This document shows, piece after piece, positions 47,129 to 59,949 of a DNA stretch of 64,000 nucleotides. The position numbers and the translations under genes were made by a program. The stretch's first letter is position 1, and each line of letters opens with the position of its first letter. This DNA comes from Chloranthus sessilifolius. Its lineage: Eukaryota > Streptophyta > Magnoliopsida > Chloranthales > Chloranthaceae. Under the pieces are notes generated by a model. That model searched no databases. It was not told the origin of the DNA and worked only from the letters and a program-made list of their open reading frames with translations. The stretch covers positions 45,459,811 to 45,523,810 of the forward strand of contig CM037584.1 of the NCBI GenBank assembly GCA_021018995.1, in the 5' to 3' direction.

Positions 47129-47544
47129 TGAAGGACATAAAATAGACCAGTTTGTGCTGTTGCACTACAAATGATTTCCTTATATTAAAAGAGTTTGCTA
47201 GCTACTAATACTTTAAACTTACTTTTCATTTAAAAGATTCAACTTTTATCTTACTACCCGATTACACCAATATATATAAGGATAAAAGTACATTGAAAAA
47301 GTAAAAGATACTTTGAAATATGAAAAGACACCTAGAACCTTGAAAAGACACCTAAGAAATAACTTGTAGGTAATGACTTCTAGGAAACAAAAAAAATAAT
47401 TATTTTTCTCTTGAGAAATGAAAGGTCTTTTTGACAAATGAAAGGTCACCTTGTAACTTGAAAAAATTACTTAAAGCATGTCCCAAAATAATTTTTCAAG
47501 GTGTGCAACCCAAGACCCACTTTACTTGGGTTTGTATTCCAACA
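47129..47544 (-). mobile_element. 3' LTR of copia-2 (416 bp)
   Basis: TGAAGGACATAAAATAGACC to TTTGTATTCCAACA. It contains one more AAAAGACACCTAG-type repeat than the other LTR. It preserves the empty-site equivalent of the solo LTR insertion. Confidence 0.9.
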
Positions 47545-47560
47545 CTCCCTCTCAAACCCA
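47545..47560 (-). other. Polypurine tract of copia-2
   Basis: The minus strand reads TGGGTTTGAGAGGGAG immediately before the 3' LTR start TGTTGGAATAC. Confidence 0.8.
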
Positions 47561-49490
47561 AGTTTCGAAGTTACTCAAAGTAAAGTCTTCAATCCTTGAA
47601 ATGTATGATAACTTTAAAGGCTTCGTAAAAATGTCCGCAACTTATTTTTCGAACTTGTAATAGATGAGCGTGACTTCATTCTTCTTCACTTGATCTCGAA
47701 TAAAATGATACTTTGTGTCAATATGTTTGCTTCGGCCATAAGACACAAGATTCTTTGCTAATAAAATGGTTGATCTATTATCAACATAGATCATTATTGG
47801 TTGATTTGTAGAGTGATGCAACTCCTTTAATAAATTCTTCAACCAAATAGCTTGACAAGCACATGTTGTAGCAGCTATATATTCAACTTCAGATGATGAG
47901 AGAGCAACAACATATTACTTTTTTGATGACCACGAGACTGCAGCTAAACCAATATTGAAAACATATCCTGATGTACTTTTTCTTTCATCAGGATCTCCAC
48001 CAAAATCACTATCTGTGAATCCTACAAGATCAAAAGCATTAGTAGGCTTATAAAACAAATCATGATCAATTGTACCCTTGATGTATCGCAAAATCTTTTT
48101 AGCAGCCAAGAAGTGACTGTGTTTTGGTGCTTCCATGAATCTACTGATGATTCCAACACTATAAGCAATGTCAGGTCGAGTGACTGTTAAATATCTAAGA
48201 CTTCCAACCAATCTCTTAAAGAGTGTAGAATCTATCGAATCGCTTTGTTCTTCCTTTTGTAGCTTCAAACCTACTTCCATAGGTGTGTTTGTCGAATTGC
48301 ATTTGCTCATTTAAAATTTTTCAAGAATTTTTTTTGCATACTTTTCTTGTGAGATAAAAATTTCTTCCTCTGTTTGCTTTACTGCTATCCCAAGGAAAAA
48401 TGACATATTTCCAATGTCGGTCATTTCAAATTTCTTAATCATGAATTTTTTAAAATCTTCAATCATAGGAAGATTGTTTCCTGTGAAGATCATGTCATCA
48501 AAATACAAGCAAATGATCATTATATCCCTAACACCGTTTATTTTGGTGTATAAGGCATGCTCATATGGATATTTTATGAACTCATTCTTTTGAAAGAATT
48601 CATCGATGCGAGTGTTCCATGCTCTTGGTGCTTGTTTGAGCCCATACAATGCTTTCTTTAATCGGTACACACATGCCTGCTGACCCTTTTTTATGTAGCC
48701 TTCTTGTTCTCTATGTACACTTATTCTTAAAGATAGCCATTCAAAAATGCCGACTTTACATTCATTTGAAAAATATTCTAACCATTTTAGGCCGCTAAGG
48801 CTATAAGGAGCCTTATCGTATCAAATCTTGTAACTGGTGCAAACACTTCTTGATAGTCAATGCCTTGACGTTGTTTTTATCATTTGACGACTAACCTCGC
48901 TTTGTATCTTTCAACTTCACCTTCTTGATTCTTTTTTGTCTTGTAGACCCATTTCACTCCTATCGCTTTTTTTCCTTTTGGGAGAGTGGTAAGCGCCCAT
49001 GTATCATTCTTTTCTATTACTTTGATTTCTTCATCCATTGTATTTTATCATCTACGATCAATAATAGCTTCTTCAAAGTACAACGGATCACAATTCGCAA
49101 GAAGGCAAAATAAAGTAAAATCAACCACCTCCGTTTGATCGTAGATATCATTGAGACTTCTTGTTTTTATCGGTGCCCTTGATTGACTACTTGATGATGT
49201 AATATCGGCCAACGAAAATGATGATGGTGAATAAGGAGTTTGAGGAGGAGTTTGATTCTCCTTATCATTCTCTTTGATGACTTCTTCATCAACTAGAATT
49301 TTTTTTTACTTTGTTCTTCACATGTGTTCCATTCCCAAGATGTTTCTTCATCAAAGATAACATATCTAGAAATAATGATCTTCTCGATTATACAATTGAA
49401 TAATTTGTAATCTTTTGTCATCAAGCTTCGTTCTTCTTTGACTTGGAATATGTGCATATGTAATGCACCCAAAAACTTTGAGGTGCCCAA
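47553..49490 (-). pseudogene. copia-2 reverse transcriptase and RNase H
   Basis: Pieces in order on the minus strand: an integrase-RT linker (49490-49293), a decayed RT start (about 49290-48690), RT from MYRLKKALYGLKQAPRAW (48670) with catalytic LYFDDMIFTG (a Phe where Val is usual in YVDD), and RNase H from 48310 with GSLRYLTVTRPDIAYSVG, ILRYIKGT and TDSDFGGDPDERKSTSGY. The last conserved piece, NRSTILLAKNLVSYGRSKHI, is at about 47779-47720. Stops at 48310/48311, near 47910 and at 47642 break the frame. Non-functional remnant. Confidence 0.9.
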
Positions 49491-49518
49491 CTCCGGGTTT
49501 GTAGCCGCTCCATACTTC

Positions 49519-50603
49519 TTAAGGTATCATGAACTTGACACTGTTGGTGGGGCTTCTATTAAGCAAATAAACAGCACAAGCAACTGCCTCTGCCCAAAAC
49601 TCCTTTGGCATGTTCTTTCCTTTGAGCATGCTCCTTGCAATGTCAAGGATGGTGTGATTCTTCCTTTCTGCGACGCCATTTTGTTGAGGAGTGTATGCAG
49701 CCATCAACTAATGTTTGATTTCATTTGACCTGCAAAATTCTTGAAACACACTTGAGGTGTTTTCACCACCTCTATCAGATCTTATAGTTTTAAGAAAATA
49801 ATCACTATATTTTTCCACCGTTGATTTAAACTGCATGAAAGTCTCAAACACATCGATTTTTGTTTGAGAAAATACACCAAAGTCTTTCTGCTGAAATCAT
49901 CGATAAAAGTGAGAAAATACTTATTTCCTCCTTTTGATGTAACCTCCATTGGACCCACAACATCAAAGTGGATAAGTTGAAGAGGTTCAAAGGCTCTTCT
50001 TGATTCTCCCACTAAAAAACTCAATCTATGTTGTTTACCCAAAATACATCCTTCACATAATTGTTTTGGATGCTCAATTTTAGGTAAACCTTTCACCATA
50101 TTAGTTTGAGATAACAACTCTAGCCCGCTAAAACCAAGATGCTCGTAGCGCAAATGCCATAACCAAGAGTTGTCTTTCACAATAGAGTTGAAATGTTTAA
50201 CTGCATCATTCTTGATGTTTAAAATGAAAAGTCTATTCTTTGACATCTCCACCTTTATAATGACATCATTATTGCAATTTTTAATAATAAGAGTGTGGTC
50301 CTTCATGTGTATGTCATAACCCTTTTCTAAGAGTTATCCCAAACTCAGAATGTTGCTTCGCATTGCGAGAACATAATTAACATCGGAAATATATTGATGA
50401 TCACTATTTTTTAATTGAATCATAATTTTTCCCTTTCCTTTAACTAGAGTTTTAGATGAGTCGCCAAACGTCACATCACCTTTTACCGACTCATCAAACT
50501 CGATAAACATTTCTTTTGCACCACACATATGATTACTGGCCCCAGTATCAAGAAACCAAGTGGTTTGATTTCTTGATTCATCTCCCTTATATGCAAGTAA
50601 CAC
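49519..50603 (-). pseudogene. copia-2 protease and integrase
   Basis: Protease (50603-50334) retains the active site [13 protein letters not shown]. After a stop, the GAG-pre-integrase region shows the zinc-binding WHLRYEHLGF...LCEGCILGK (50306 onward). The integrase core follows with IHFDVVGPM and FIDDFSRK. The frame is then lost near 49850-49720 and resumes with PQQNGVAERKNHT, carrying the third catalytic residue, and WAEAVACAVYLLNR. Integrase would insert the cDNA; here the frame is broken. Confidence 0.92.
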
Positions 50604-50608
50604 AGTAG

Positions 50609-51494
50609 TTACTTATTCAACCTTTTCTTCAGAGAGATTAGCTTGTTCATCAACATTATTTGTAGATTTACTTCTACATTCATTACTATAGTGACCAAAC
50701 TTTTGACAATTGTAATATTTGACATGTGATTTATCATACCTTGGCTTGTATGATGAATTAGAAAAATCTCTATGACATCTTCCTCTTTGGCCTCGTCCTC
50801 GTTCATTTGAAAAACCACCATGATCACCACATCCCTTTTCATTATGGTAATTATAACGGCCACCCCGAGTAAAACCTCTACCTCGATATCCTCTGTCACG
50901 TCCTCTGAAATTCTTTTTATCTTCTTTAAGGACCAATTTGCTTTGCAAAGCTTGCTTTACTTCTTCATTAGAGTTTGGTTTCATTCTTTGTTCATGGGCT
51001 TCAAGTGATCCCATGAGTTCATCAATTGAAAGAGTAGACAAATCTTTTGCTTCTTCGATCGCCACCACAATGTGTTCAAATCGTTGTATCAACGATCTTA
51101 GAATTTTTTCTATCACCTGCACATCCTCTATGCTTTCACAATTTCTCTTCATTTTATTAACAATAATCAAAATGCGAGAAAAATATTCTCAAATTGACTC
51201 ACTTTTGTTCATACGAATGGATTCAAATTCAGCTCTAAGAGCTTAAAGACGAACCTTTTTTGCTTTATCAACTCCTTTGAATGAATTTTACAAGATCTCC
51301 TAAGCTTGCTTAGACGATGTGACATTTGATATTTTTTCAAAAATTAATGTTTCAACTCCTTGGTAAGTTAAGAAAAGTGCTTTCTTATCCTTCTTTCGTA
51401 CCTCTTTCAATACGTCTTTTTGAGTTGCCATAAGTGTCGCTTCCGCTTGTGGTGATTCCGGTTCATTGTAGCCATTATCGACGATGTCCCACAA
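50609..51494 (-). pseudogene. copia-2 gag
   Basis: Starts near the PBS with MWDIVDNGYNEPESPQAE (51494) and is interrupted near 51300. It continues from about 51170 with EKILRSLIQRFEHIVVAIEE and IDELMGSLEAHEQR, an RG-rich segment (RGRDRGYRGRGFTRGGR) and a CCHC knuckle in which the first Cys is Tyr (YYNCQKFGHYSNEC, about 50676-50725). Loss of that Cys and the stops make it non-functional. Confidence 0.9.
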
Positions 51495-51608
51495 ATCTTG
51501 CTATCCTAGCAAGACTTTCATTTGGATGCTCCAATTATCATAGATTTCTTTTGTTAAGACTGAAATTTGGGACTGAATCATATTTGCCATCTTTCTTAAT
51601 CGAACCGG

Positions 51609-51620
51609 GCACTGATACCA
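51609..51620 (-). other. PBS of copia-2
   Basis: The minus strand reads TGGTATCAGTGC (one mismatch to the initiator-Met PBS), three bases from the 5' LTR end at 51624. Confidence 0.85.
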
Positions 51621-51623
51621 ATT

Positions 51624-54600
51624 TGAAGGAGATAAAATAGGCCAGCTTGTGTTGTTGCACTACAAAGGATTTGCTTATACTAAAAGAGCTTGCTAGCTAC
51701 TAACACTCTAAATTCACTTTTCATTTAAAAGATTCAACTTGTATCTTGCTACCCGGTTATACTAATATATATAAGGATAAAAGTACATTGGAAAAGTAAA
51801 AGATACTTTGAAATATGAAAAGACACCTAGGAAATGTGTCACGACCCAGAATCCTAGCCGATCTCGAGGGCCTAGAATTTCGTATTATGACGCTGCACGC
51901 TTGTTAAGGCGATAAGCGGACATACTAGTGTTACCAAATCTTACTTAAACTTGGGCTTCCAAAAATCGTGAATCAAATTTTCTTCTCATATTAAAAATTC
52001 TCTCCAATAAGCTTACTTTGAATTTGGAGTCCACGATACAAAAAAGACCTTAAATAAAAGCATGTTTCACTACTAGAAAGTTTTTCCAAATATTTAATAT
52101 ATACCTGATGTCGTCCAACTGGTCATCCAGGTCGTCACCCTCAAAATCTATATCGTCTTCCAATGCATCAAGTCCACTGGGGCAGTGTAGTCCATATCTT
52201 CACCTGCAGCTATTAGTTTGGTGAGGTGGGTTTACTCAGCCACGTAAACTCAGTGGGTAACACAGCCGATCCACCACAATCTATCCCGGTGATCGTGGGT
52301 GCAACCTTGTGATTGGAAGTGAATCCATTACAATTCTATCTAATGAACATAAGAAAAGTATTCATACATATTTCATAACAATAAAGTTGAAAGGATGTAA
52401 TAGGTTTTAATGCATATGATGCTCTTAATGCTTATAACTTTTCTTACTTGTCTTGTCAACTTAACTTACGTGACATATCGAAAGTCTTATTATTACTCAA
52501 TACACCTACACAACGTATTTCGTATCTTACTTATCTTGTTTAAATGATCTGTGTCAGAATCGCTGTTTGAGCCTATCACACGAAGTCCACGTGTAGATAA
52601 TCATCTAACCTCCATATCATAACATAAACTACCATTCAGCCCGATGAGGTTGCGTACATAAAAATTAATGTCCCCTTAAGTCGAAACACTATCGTATCAT
52701 ATTGTCCTTAAGACCCGTCTTGGCTGCAGACGTTGAATCTTGTGGTGGCACGCAAGACATGGCATGTGTAGAAACTTAATTTCATATTCAGCTGGCCTTC
52801 AAAGCGTATCTTATCATATCATAATATTATTCGGTTATGGGCTTATGTCCCCTCCCTAATCTCATATTTGTGTGAGCTTAAGTCCTCCCTTTCTTAACAT
52901 CTCGTAGTTTAACCTATTCATATTCTATCATTTCTTAAACTTAATTTGAATGAGCTACGGTGCGAAAAACTTCACAAACCACGCTTTCTAAGGGATGGGT
53001 TCCGTAGTAACTTAGATGTACCTCGTGTGGCAGCCTATACTCCCATGGAAGTGTTGCATCCATATATGGATGCTTACATTCCAAGTTCCACGTGACCGTG
53101 AAAGAAATCCCATCGTGACGAAGGCTTAAAAGTCGTGTGTCATATCTTATTTTTTTTTCTTAACATACATATGCCCTAACGTACTTCTAAGTGATGAATG
53201 TCACAAAAAGTAAATAAAATATATAATAAGAAAACATCTAACCATAATACCCGTAATTTGGATTGCTTGCTCATCATTAAGAGAGAGAAGAAGGCGACCT
53301 ACAATGAAGGTACGTGAGTACCAGAAAGCATATCACAAGGTGATGTTAAACTAATGTCATCAGATAGATCTTATCGATCTAATGAAAATGGACTGATCGT
53401 TTGTAAAATTTGGCTAAGTATTGACTCCCATATGACTCAAACAAGTTTCGACCGTCGGATCCTTATTGTACTACTTTCGGGGTACATACACCTTCATAGC
53501 GTGGGTAGAAGATATACCTAAATAATTGTCCTAAGCTTAGAAAGTGAGTTGGGCCTGTTCAAAAGGTTTGGGTCTGCGATTTTATAAAATGCGCGTTTGA
53601 CTACATTGGATATGCGAGCCTATTAAGGGTCCATAGACTAGACGGGCCCACAAGGCCCATGGACCTTTGCGATGTTTGGGGGTCTTGGATGATTCAATTT
53701 CCATCTAGGCTTAAAGATATTTAAGGTGCATTTTAAGGATTGAATAAATCGGATATGGGACATCGAGTCTGATAACCATAAGGTGTCATAAAAAAAGTGA
53801 GTTTTGATCACTGGCTTGATTCGACCCAAAACCTAAGATTTAAAAGGGTCAAATCAGACCCTAGACTAAGGCGCCACAAGCATAGAGTGCAGAAATTTTG
53901 GTAGTTATGTGCATGACTTTAAGTGGTACAAATACCGTGATGTGTCTGTTTAAATCAAATCTGATTATCTTTTCAACAGACGGACAGATGATCTTTATTT
54001 CGATCTACGGGCTTCAGCCCATAGGTCTATGGTTTGCTAAATTTAATGGATCATACAAGACCTTTAGCCACTGTATAGGCAGATTTAAATAAATAAATGT
54101 AGAAAATATTCTAAGTATAAATAAATATATTCACATATTTGGGGTACTAAAATTTATAAAAATAAGGACATGCGGATCAATGTGAACCGTTAGATGTATA
54201 AAGCACATGATTTTATGGGGAGTTCACGGTTTGATCTAAGTCAGAAACTGATCGGATCATTGAAATTGACATGGTCAACTAGGACAGCACACTTGTGTGC
54301 CATGTGAAATGGTATATATACTATAGTTCTCGGCCAATGGGTTTAACCATGGGGTCAACCCTTTGACCATAACCGTCTTGTAAATCCATTCAAAACCTAA
54401 GAGTGGAAAAATACAGTTTTCATATAATTATCACAAAAAGTATAAATGCATAGATTTGGATGGATAGAAGGGCACCCACCTGTTGTAGTGTGTCCGTGTT
54501 GATAGGTTAGTTTTGCGGTGGTTTGGGTTGGTGTAGTTCGGATTTTCTATGCTTGTTCCATTCTGATTCTTTTGTCACAATTCCACGGTTTGGATCTGCT

Positions 54601-55237
54601 ATGCCAATGTGTTATGGTTGTTTGAGTAGGCACTCATGGTAGTGCACGAGTCTCGACTATGAGTATTCGACTATATCAATTTTGCACTGTGATCAAATCG
54701 AGTCGCCCATCTTTTATCTTCTTTAAACCTCCATTCAAATTTGAAACTACTTTGAGAGCATCTTCCATGTTGGCCCTCTACTTCCCTTTAATAACGAAAA
54801 CACAACCCATCTCCATCAATTCCAGACCTCTCTTTATTTGCAGTGTTCTTCTCTCTGATCTTGCGCTTTGCCGTAGGTTTCTTCTTATATCTTTCATATA
54901 GAACTTGAGAGATTTGAGTGTTGGGGGAGCTTTTTCTCTTCAAAGAACAACTAGAGGCGGTAGAAGTAGTATCGAAAGTGATAGAAGATTGGGTTCTATT
55001 TTCCATCTATGCTAAAACTGAAGAACTTTTTACTTTGGTTTTAAGAAAATGATCAAAATGATCGAGAACTGCAGTCTCTTTGATGGCTGACATGGCATTT
55101 GCATTCAAGAACAAGGAGAGAGAGAGAGAGAGAGACGTTTGGGTATAAACGGGCAGCTTTAATTGGTGTGCTTGGGGCTACTGTTTTGTTTTGGTAATTG
55201 GTAGTGAGGAAGGGGGCTGGTGCTGGCTGCACATGGG

Positions 55238-55322
<85 letters not shown>

Positions 55323-56652
55323 ATGGGGCTGCTAATAACTTCAGTTGGCTGTTTGGGTATATGGCGAGGGAAAGAAGAAGAAGAAGAATTGGGCAGCAAT
55401 GGAGAGGTTGGTGGGCTGGCTGCTGTGTAGGGGCTTCAACTGAGAGGGAAGGAAGATGTTTGTGGGTCTGCGTGAGGGACTCATTGGGTAGGAGGAGATG
55501 AAATAGAAAGAGAGAGAGAGAGAGAGAACTATCAATGGAGAGAAAGATCCGATTGGGCAGTTACCTTGCAAATTTTAGGCAAGTGTCTTATTAAGACTCA
55601 AACTGAATCAATCAAGTGGTTGGCCTCCACGGTGTACCATGGGTCCAGGATACGACAGCAAGTGATGGGCAATAATCTCAAAATCGATGGGATTTGATTG
55701 CTGTGAATGCGTGATTCTAGTGAGATCTCCTAACTCAGGATTTTAAATTCTTTTATAGGCAAGGTTAATACGAGAAAGAGAGATCCAATCTAATATTTAT
55801 GGCGAGTGATATGTGGTACTGGGAATTTTAGGGATTAAAATTTTTGGTTGGTTATTGTGTTAAGCGCCCATGATAAAATGGAAAGAAATAAAATTGGTGG
55901 GCACTAGAGTTGCCAAGTTGGGAGTTTTAGATGGAGGCTTGGCTGGATATTAATAGAGTGTGGGGACTAGGTAGTATGTTGGTCACATATGAAGAGTGTA
56001 TGTGTGTGAACCCAAACAAGAAAGAGAGTTAGAATGGATGGCTGTGAAAGCAGAGGGCTGGTTTGGTTATTTGGCAATCACACCGAGCCCCTATAGTACC
56101 TTCAGCTAAGACCATGCACTAACACACTTCCTATTATATATATAAGGTTTTACTTATTTAATTATTTATTTTTAAAATAAATAGGGGTGGCTTGGGTTTG
56201 GGTTCAAGCTCGAGCTTGAACTCGGTCTCGAGGTTTGAGTTGCTCGAGATTTGAGTCGTGTACAATAAATAAATATATATACGTCCCCCATAGGGTTTGA
56301 GTTGAAATCTAGTGTGCCGGGGTGCATACATCCTACGAGGAAATAGTGGGCCCGAGGCCATGACATACCGGTCCAAGGTTTGATCAAGGTCAAATAAGTC
56401 AAAATTGTCACGTTTTTGTCAAAAGTCAACGATTCAATGCTTGCAAAAACTAGGGTCGTTACAAAATGACTTCTAGGCAATGACTTCTAGGAAACAAAAC
56501 AAAATAATTGTTTCTCTCTTGAGAAATGAAATGTCTTCTTGACAAATGAAAGGTCACCTTGTAACTTGAAAAAATTACTTAAAGCATAACCCAAAATAGT
56601 TTTTCAAGGTGTGCAACCCAATAGTCACTTTACTTCGGTTTGTATTCCAACA
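51624..56652 (-). mobile_element. 5' LTR of copia-2 (397 bp net, split by a solo LTR)
   Basis: Left part 51624-51836 and right part 56469-56652 align to the 3' LTR. The right end TTTGTATTCCAACA borders the P450 promoter region. Its transcription would run leftward, away from the P450. Confidence 0.9.
51837..56463 (-). mobile_element. Solo LTR of the LARD-like family (4627 bp), TSD AAATG
   Basis: Starts TGTCACGACCCAGAATCC and ends CTAGGGTCGTTACA. Perfect AAATG repeats at 51832-51836 and 56464-56468. It aligns with the LTRs at 13170 and 21709 in the first 2.7 kb and at the end; the middle (about 54480-56100) is divergent. An acidic frame (EDDIDFEGDDLDDQLDDIR) lies on the minus strand at about 52160-52105. 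(TA)n at 55242-55290 and (GA)n at 55291-55321. Confidence 0.95.
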
Positions 56653-56657
56653 GTTAT

Positions 56658-56864
56658 GTGGTTTGTTAATTGTTCAATCCAACTGATGGTGGCCTAGCTT
56701 GTCTTTTCTCAATATTATGTAATCATTGATATCATATTAATCTTCTCCCTAACATTCCACAAAGAAATGCAATGACTTTAGAGTATTTATTAAAACTCCA
56801 TTATCCCTCTTCTTCATTCTATGTTGTTCTCTGTTTACAGCTTCATTGATTCTCTCCTGCACAA
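56658..56864 (+). promoter_or_regulatory. Remaining P450 upstream region (207 bp)
   Basis: Sequence between the copia-2 TSD and the start codon. TATTTATTAAA at about 56787-56797 is a TATA-like candidate, followed by a pyrimidine-rich CTCTTCTTCATTC leader. Anything further upstream was moved about 9.5 kb away by copia-2, so distal promoter elements are displaced or replaced by the LTR. Confidence 0.5.
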
Positions 56865-59017
56865 ATGGATTGCCCATTGGAGTACTTGGTGTATATCTTC
56901 TTAGGCTTGGTGGGTCTTGCATATTTGGTCTTCTCTAGATTCCTTTTGATCAAACCCAATCCACCTTTGCCGCCCGGGAACTTCGGGTGGCCAGTCCTCG
57001 GAGAAACCTTAGAGCTTCAAAGCTCATGCCGGTCAGGCCACCCAGCCGAATTTTACACAAAGAGAATGAAAAAACATAATGAACACGTCTTTAAGACATC
57101 GCTGCTGGGAGAAAAAACTGTCATGTTATGTAGCCCGGCCGCTAACAAGTTCCTCTTCTCCTCGGAAAAGAGGTTGGTCTTGACATGTTGGCCGCTTTCT
57201 CTTAAGAAGCTTTTCGGCGACGCCTTTTTTACTGCGCCTTACGAAGAGGCAGCACGGACCAGAAAGGTGGTCACGTCCTTCTTGAAACAGGAGGCGTTGA
57301 ACGAAATTGTCGAGAGGTTCGATGCAGTGTGTAAGTGTATGAGAGAGGACTGGGCCGGAAAGGAGAGGGTGGTGGCGTTTGAGTTGATCAGGAAGTATGC
57401 GTTTTTACTTGCGTGTAAGTTGTTCGCAAGCATCGACCTAGGGGAGAGCCAACTGAAGCTTTTGGAAGAATTCAATGTCTTGGTTAAGGGGGTTTTCCAG
57501 CTACCTATCTATTTTCCGGGGACGAGGTACTACAAGGCAGTGAGATCCGCTGGTTTTATAAGACGAGAATTGTTGAAAGCGATAGAAAGTAAGAGGAGGA
57601 AGAGGGTTTCGGGCATGGGAGTTGAAGATGATTTGATTGCGTATTTGATGGATGCTAGAGATGAAAAGGGGCAGTTCTTGACGGATAAGGAGATTGCGGA
57701 TAATGTGATACTACTGATGGATTCGGGGCACGAAACGAGTAGTAGCACTATGGTGATGCTGATCAAATATCTGGCAGAGATGCCAGATTGTTACCAACGG
57801 GTCTTTGAAGGTTCTTTCATTTTTACTCAATTTTTTTTATTTTTTTTATTTTGCTGATTTTTTTTCCCAATCACGAAATTTTTTCCATCAGAGAATACTT
57901 CCCAATTCCCAACTGGGTGACTTTGCTCTTATCTAGCATATCCAATGATTTCTCTTTGATTTAGTAGGGAAAAAGTAGATATCTTCAAGAACTCAAATTC
58001 GATCTGGGAATTTTCTGATTTTCAACTCAGATGAGTCAGCTCTATGGGGAAGGGGAAGGTTATTGAGTTCAAATCACATGGATCAATCAACAATTCCTTT
58101 AAATCCCAAGTTGAGAAAAAATATTGGCTCTACCAAAAGTGGACTAATTTTGTATTGATGAAGTTTTTTGAGTTGGCCAAAGTATGGGAGGCACAGCACA
58201 GAAGATCATAATTTTGGCTTCATGATCCTTCTTGGTAGTTCTAATTAGTTCTAATCATGGAAGATCTGGTACCATAAATTAAAATCACATCTTTTCCATT
58301 TAACCCCATCTTAGCCAAATAATCTGCCCCTTTTCAGATTTGGTATTTGATTTCAGACAAACTGTCACTCAGTTGAGATAAAGTTGGGCTAAACTAATCC
58401 TGACACTTGAAATATTTATTCGATACTGAATAATTTTCATCTTTTTGAGTTATAAATATGTAAATGTGTGTTTTAATTGATTTATTTATTTTTTACGGTA
58501 AGGTATGTTATACATAGGGATAATTAGTATGCCCTGTAAAATACTAAGATTTTTTGCTAAGAATTAGAGGCTAATTTATATTATAACTAACAAGACTAGC
58601 CTTCTGCTTTTGCTCTCTTCAACATAATATGTGACGGGGATGCCAAAGCTCATGGTCGTTGGCTCCTTGTAGAGAGGTCCTTTGCTTTATTTTTTCTGAT
58701 TTTTTGTTTCCTTGCGCTTAGCTGCTGTCTGAGTGCCATCTGGATGTAATTAACTTCTTTCCTTCAATGAAATTAGAAAGAAATGTGCTATTTTGATTAT
58801 AGTCGTCATATATAAATTGTGGTTACCAGAGCAAAGAGAAATTGCGCAGTCAAAAGGGCCCGGAGAACTACTGAACAAGAATGATATCCAGAAGATGAAG
58901 TATTCATGGAAAGTGGTGAGCGAAGTTCTCAGAGTTTCGCCTCCCATTCCAGGTACTTTCAGGGATGCCATAGAAGATTTCACCTACGCAGGGTTCTCCA
59001 TCCCAAAGGGTTGGAAG
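56865..59017 (+). CDS. Cytochrome P450, CYP716-like, exons 1 and 2 (3' exon outside the window)
   Basis: Exon 1 is 56865-57810, intron 1 is 57811-58829 (GT...AG, phase 1), exon 2 is 58830-59017, followed by a GT donor at 59018. Together they encode 378 residues. N-terminal membrane anchor at about residues 6-29, proline hinge PNPPLPPG at 31-38, [11 protein letters not shown] after it, I-helix SGHETS at 287-292 and K-helix ExxR (EVLR) at 347-350. The PERF and heme-Cys motifs, usually within the last 100 residues of a protein of about 480, would be in a third exon beyond base 64000. Exon layout and motifs fit the CYP716 family, ER-bound monooxygenases whose known members mostly oxidise triterpenes such as beta-amyrin; subfamily and substrate are not determined. 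No stop or frameshift in the visible exons. Copia-2 ends 212 bp upstream, and intron 2 holds a SINE and copia-3. Confidence 0.88.
57811..58829 (+). other. P450 intron 1 (1019 bp)
   Basis: Bounded by GAAG|GTTCTTTC and TTACCAG|AGC; the split codon restores an in-frame Glu. T-rich, with no transposon recognised inside. Confidence 0.85.
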
Positions 59018-59208
59018 GTTAGTCTAATTGATCATAACCGCATACTTTTTAATAATGAAGTTAATTATATATGGGCTTCTTTAGAGTTGGACAACCAGAA
59101 TCTTATGATAGCAGTTCTCGTCCGAGCTAAATACAAAAAAAATAGCTATTGACATCTTAGAATAAAAAACCTCAAAGGGGTAAGTGAGCGGGCCAGGGAC
59201 TTGCTTCC

Positions 59209-59878
59209 TGTTAGGAATTCTACCCATACTACGAACTCTCTATCGCGATGAATGTGAAAAAATAATAAAATTCAGGTAAAAATTAATCACACACACAATA
59301 CAAAGATTTACGTGATTCACCCAATCGAGGGTTACGTCCATAGGAGTGTATGCATTATTTTTATGAATGTTTACAATACACACACTCTTCTCTCTAGTAC
59401 AAACTCAATCAAGATCTAAGGCGATCTTTAACAGCAAATCCGTTATTAAACCAAGGACGCAGTCCTTCAAATAATAAAGAAGAGATCTGCCGGAATATAA
59501 TCACGATTCCGACACAAGAACGGCTTTAATTGGATCTTCAATCCCTAAGTTATTCTTCAATATTTTTTCTCTCAAAGTATTCTCACAAGTTTTCTCACGT
59601 TAAACTTTCACCAAGCTCACTCTGGATCCCTAGAGGAACTTTCTACAAATAGACACCAAATCCTTTTGGAAACATGACTCACAAAAACTTTTATTCTTTG
59701 CAAGTATTCAAAACACTTCCAAAAATCAAACCAAATATCAAACCTGTGAATCTGTATCCGCTCAACAGTCAATCGATTGACTTCCCAACCTCAATCGATT
59801 GACTTTTCAAACTCAATCGATTGATTTACCATCCTCAATCGATTGACACCGATGGTTGGGATTAAACTTTATTCAACA
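59209..59878 (-). mobile_element. 3' LTR of copia-3 (670 bp) with CAATCGATTG repeats
   Basis: TGTTAGGAATTCTACC to TTTATTCAACA. On the minus strand, four copies of CAATCGATTG lie 28-116 bp from the LTR start (59762-59850), in U3. Two of them also survive in the 5' LTR remnant at 63354-63390. Confidence 0.9.
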
Positions 59879-59949
59879 ATCTCCACCAAGGTTTCATCCC
59901 CAATCACGTCACCACTCCAACGGGCATCAACATCTTCGATAAATGTTAA

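Larger units (their letters stand above)
47129..56652 (-). mobile_element. Ty1/copia element copia-2, complete but decayed, TSD GTTAT
   Basis: LTRs at 47129-47544 (3') and 51624-56652 (5', interrupted by a 4.6-kb solo LTR). Perfect GTTAT repeats at 47124-47128 and 56653-56657. PBS at 51609-51620, PPT next to the 3' LTR. The internal order on the minus strand is gag, protease, integrase, RT, RNase H, the Ty1/copia order. All ORFs carry stops or shifts. About 18 mismatches in the first roughly 205 aligned LTR bases (counted by eye) suggest an old insertion. Confidence 0.95.

Noticed and set aside
51434..51640. 68-codon plus-strand gene
   Set aside because: It overlaps the copia-2 gag start and PBS on the opposite strand.
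57811..57857. Extension of P450 exon 1 to the stop after 57857
   Set aside because: The extension encodes a Phe-rich tail from an intronic T run, while splicing at 57810/58830 restores the conserved sequence in phase.
56865..59017. P450 as a pseudogene
   Set aside because: Both visible exons are open, splice sites are canonical and phases match. The missing heme exon is explained by the window edge behind a long intron.
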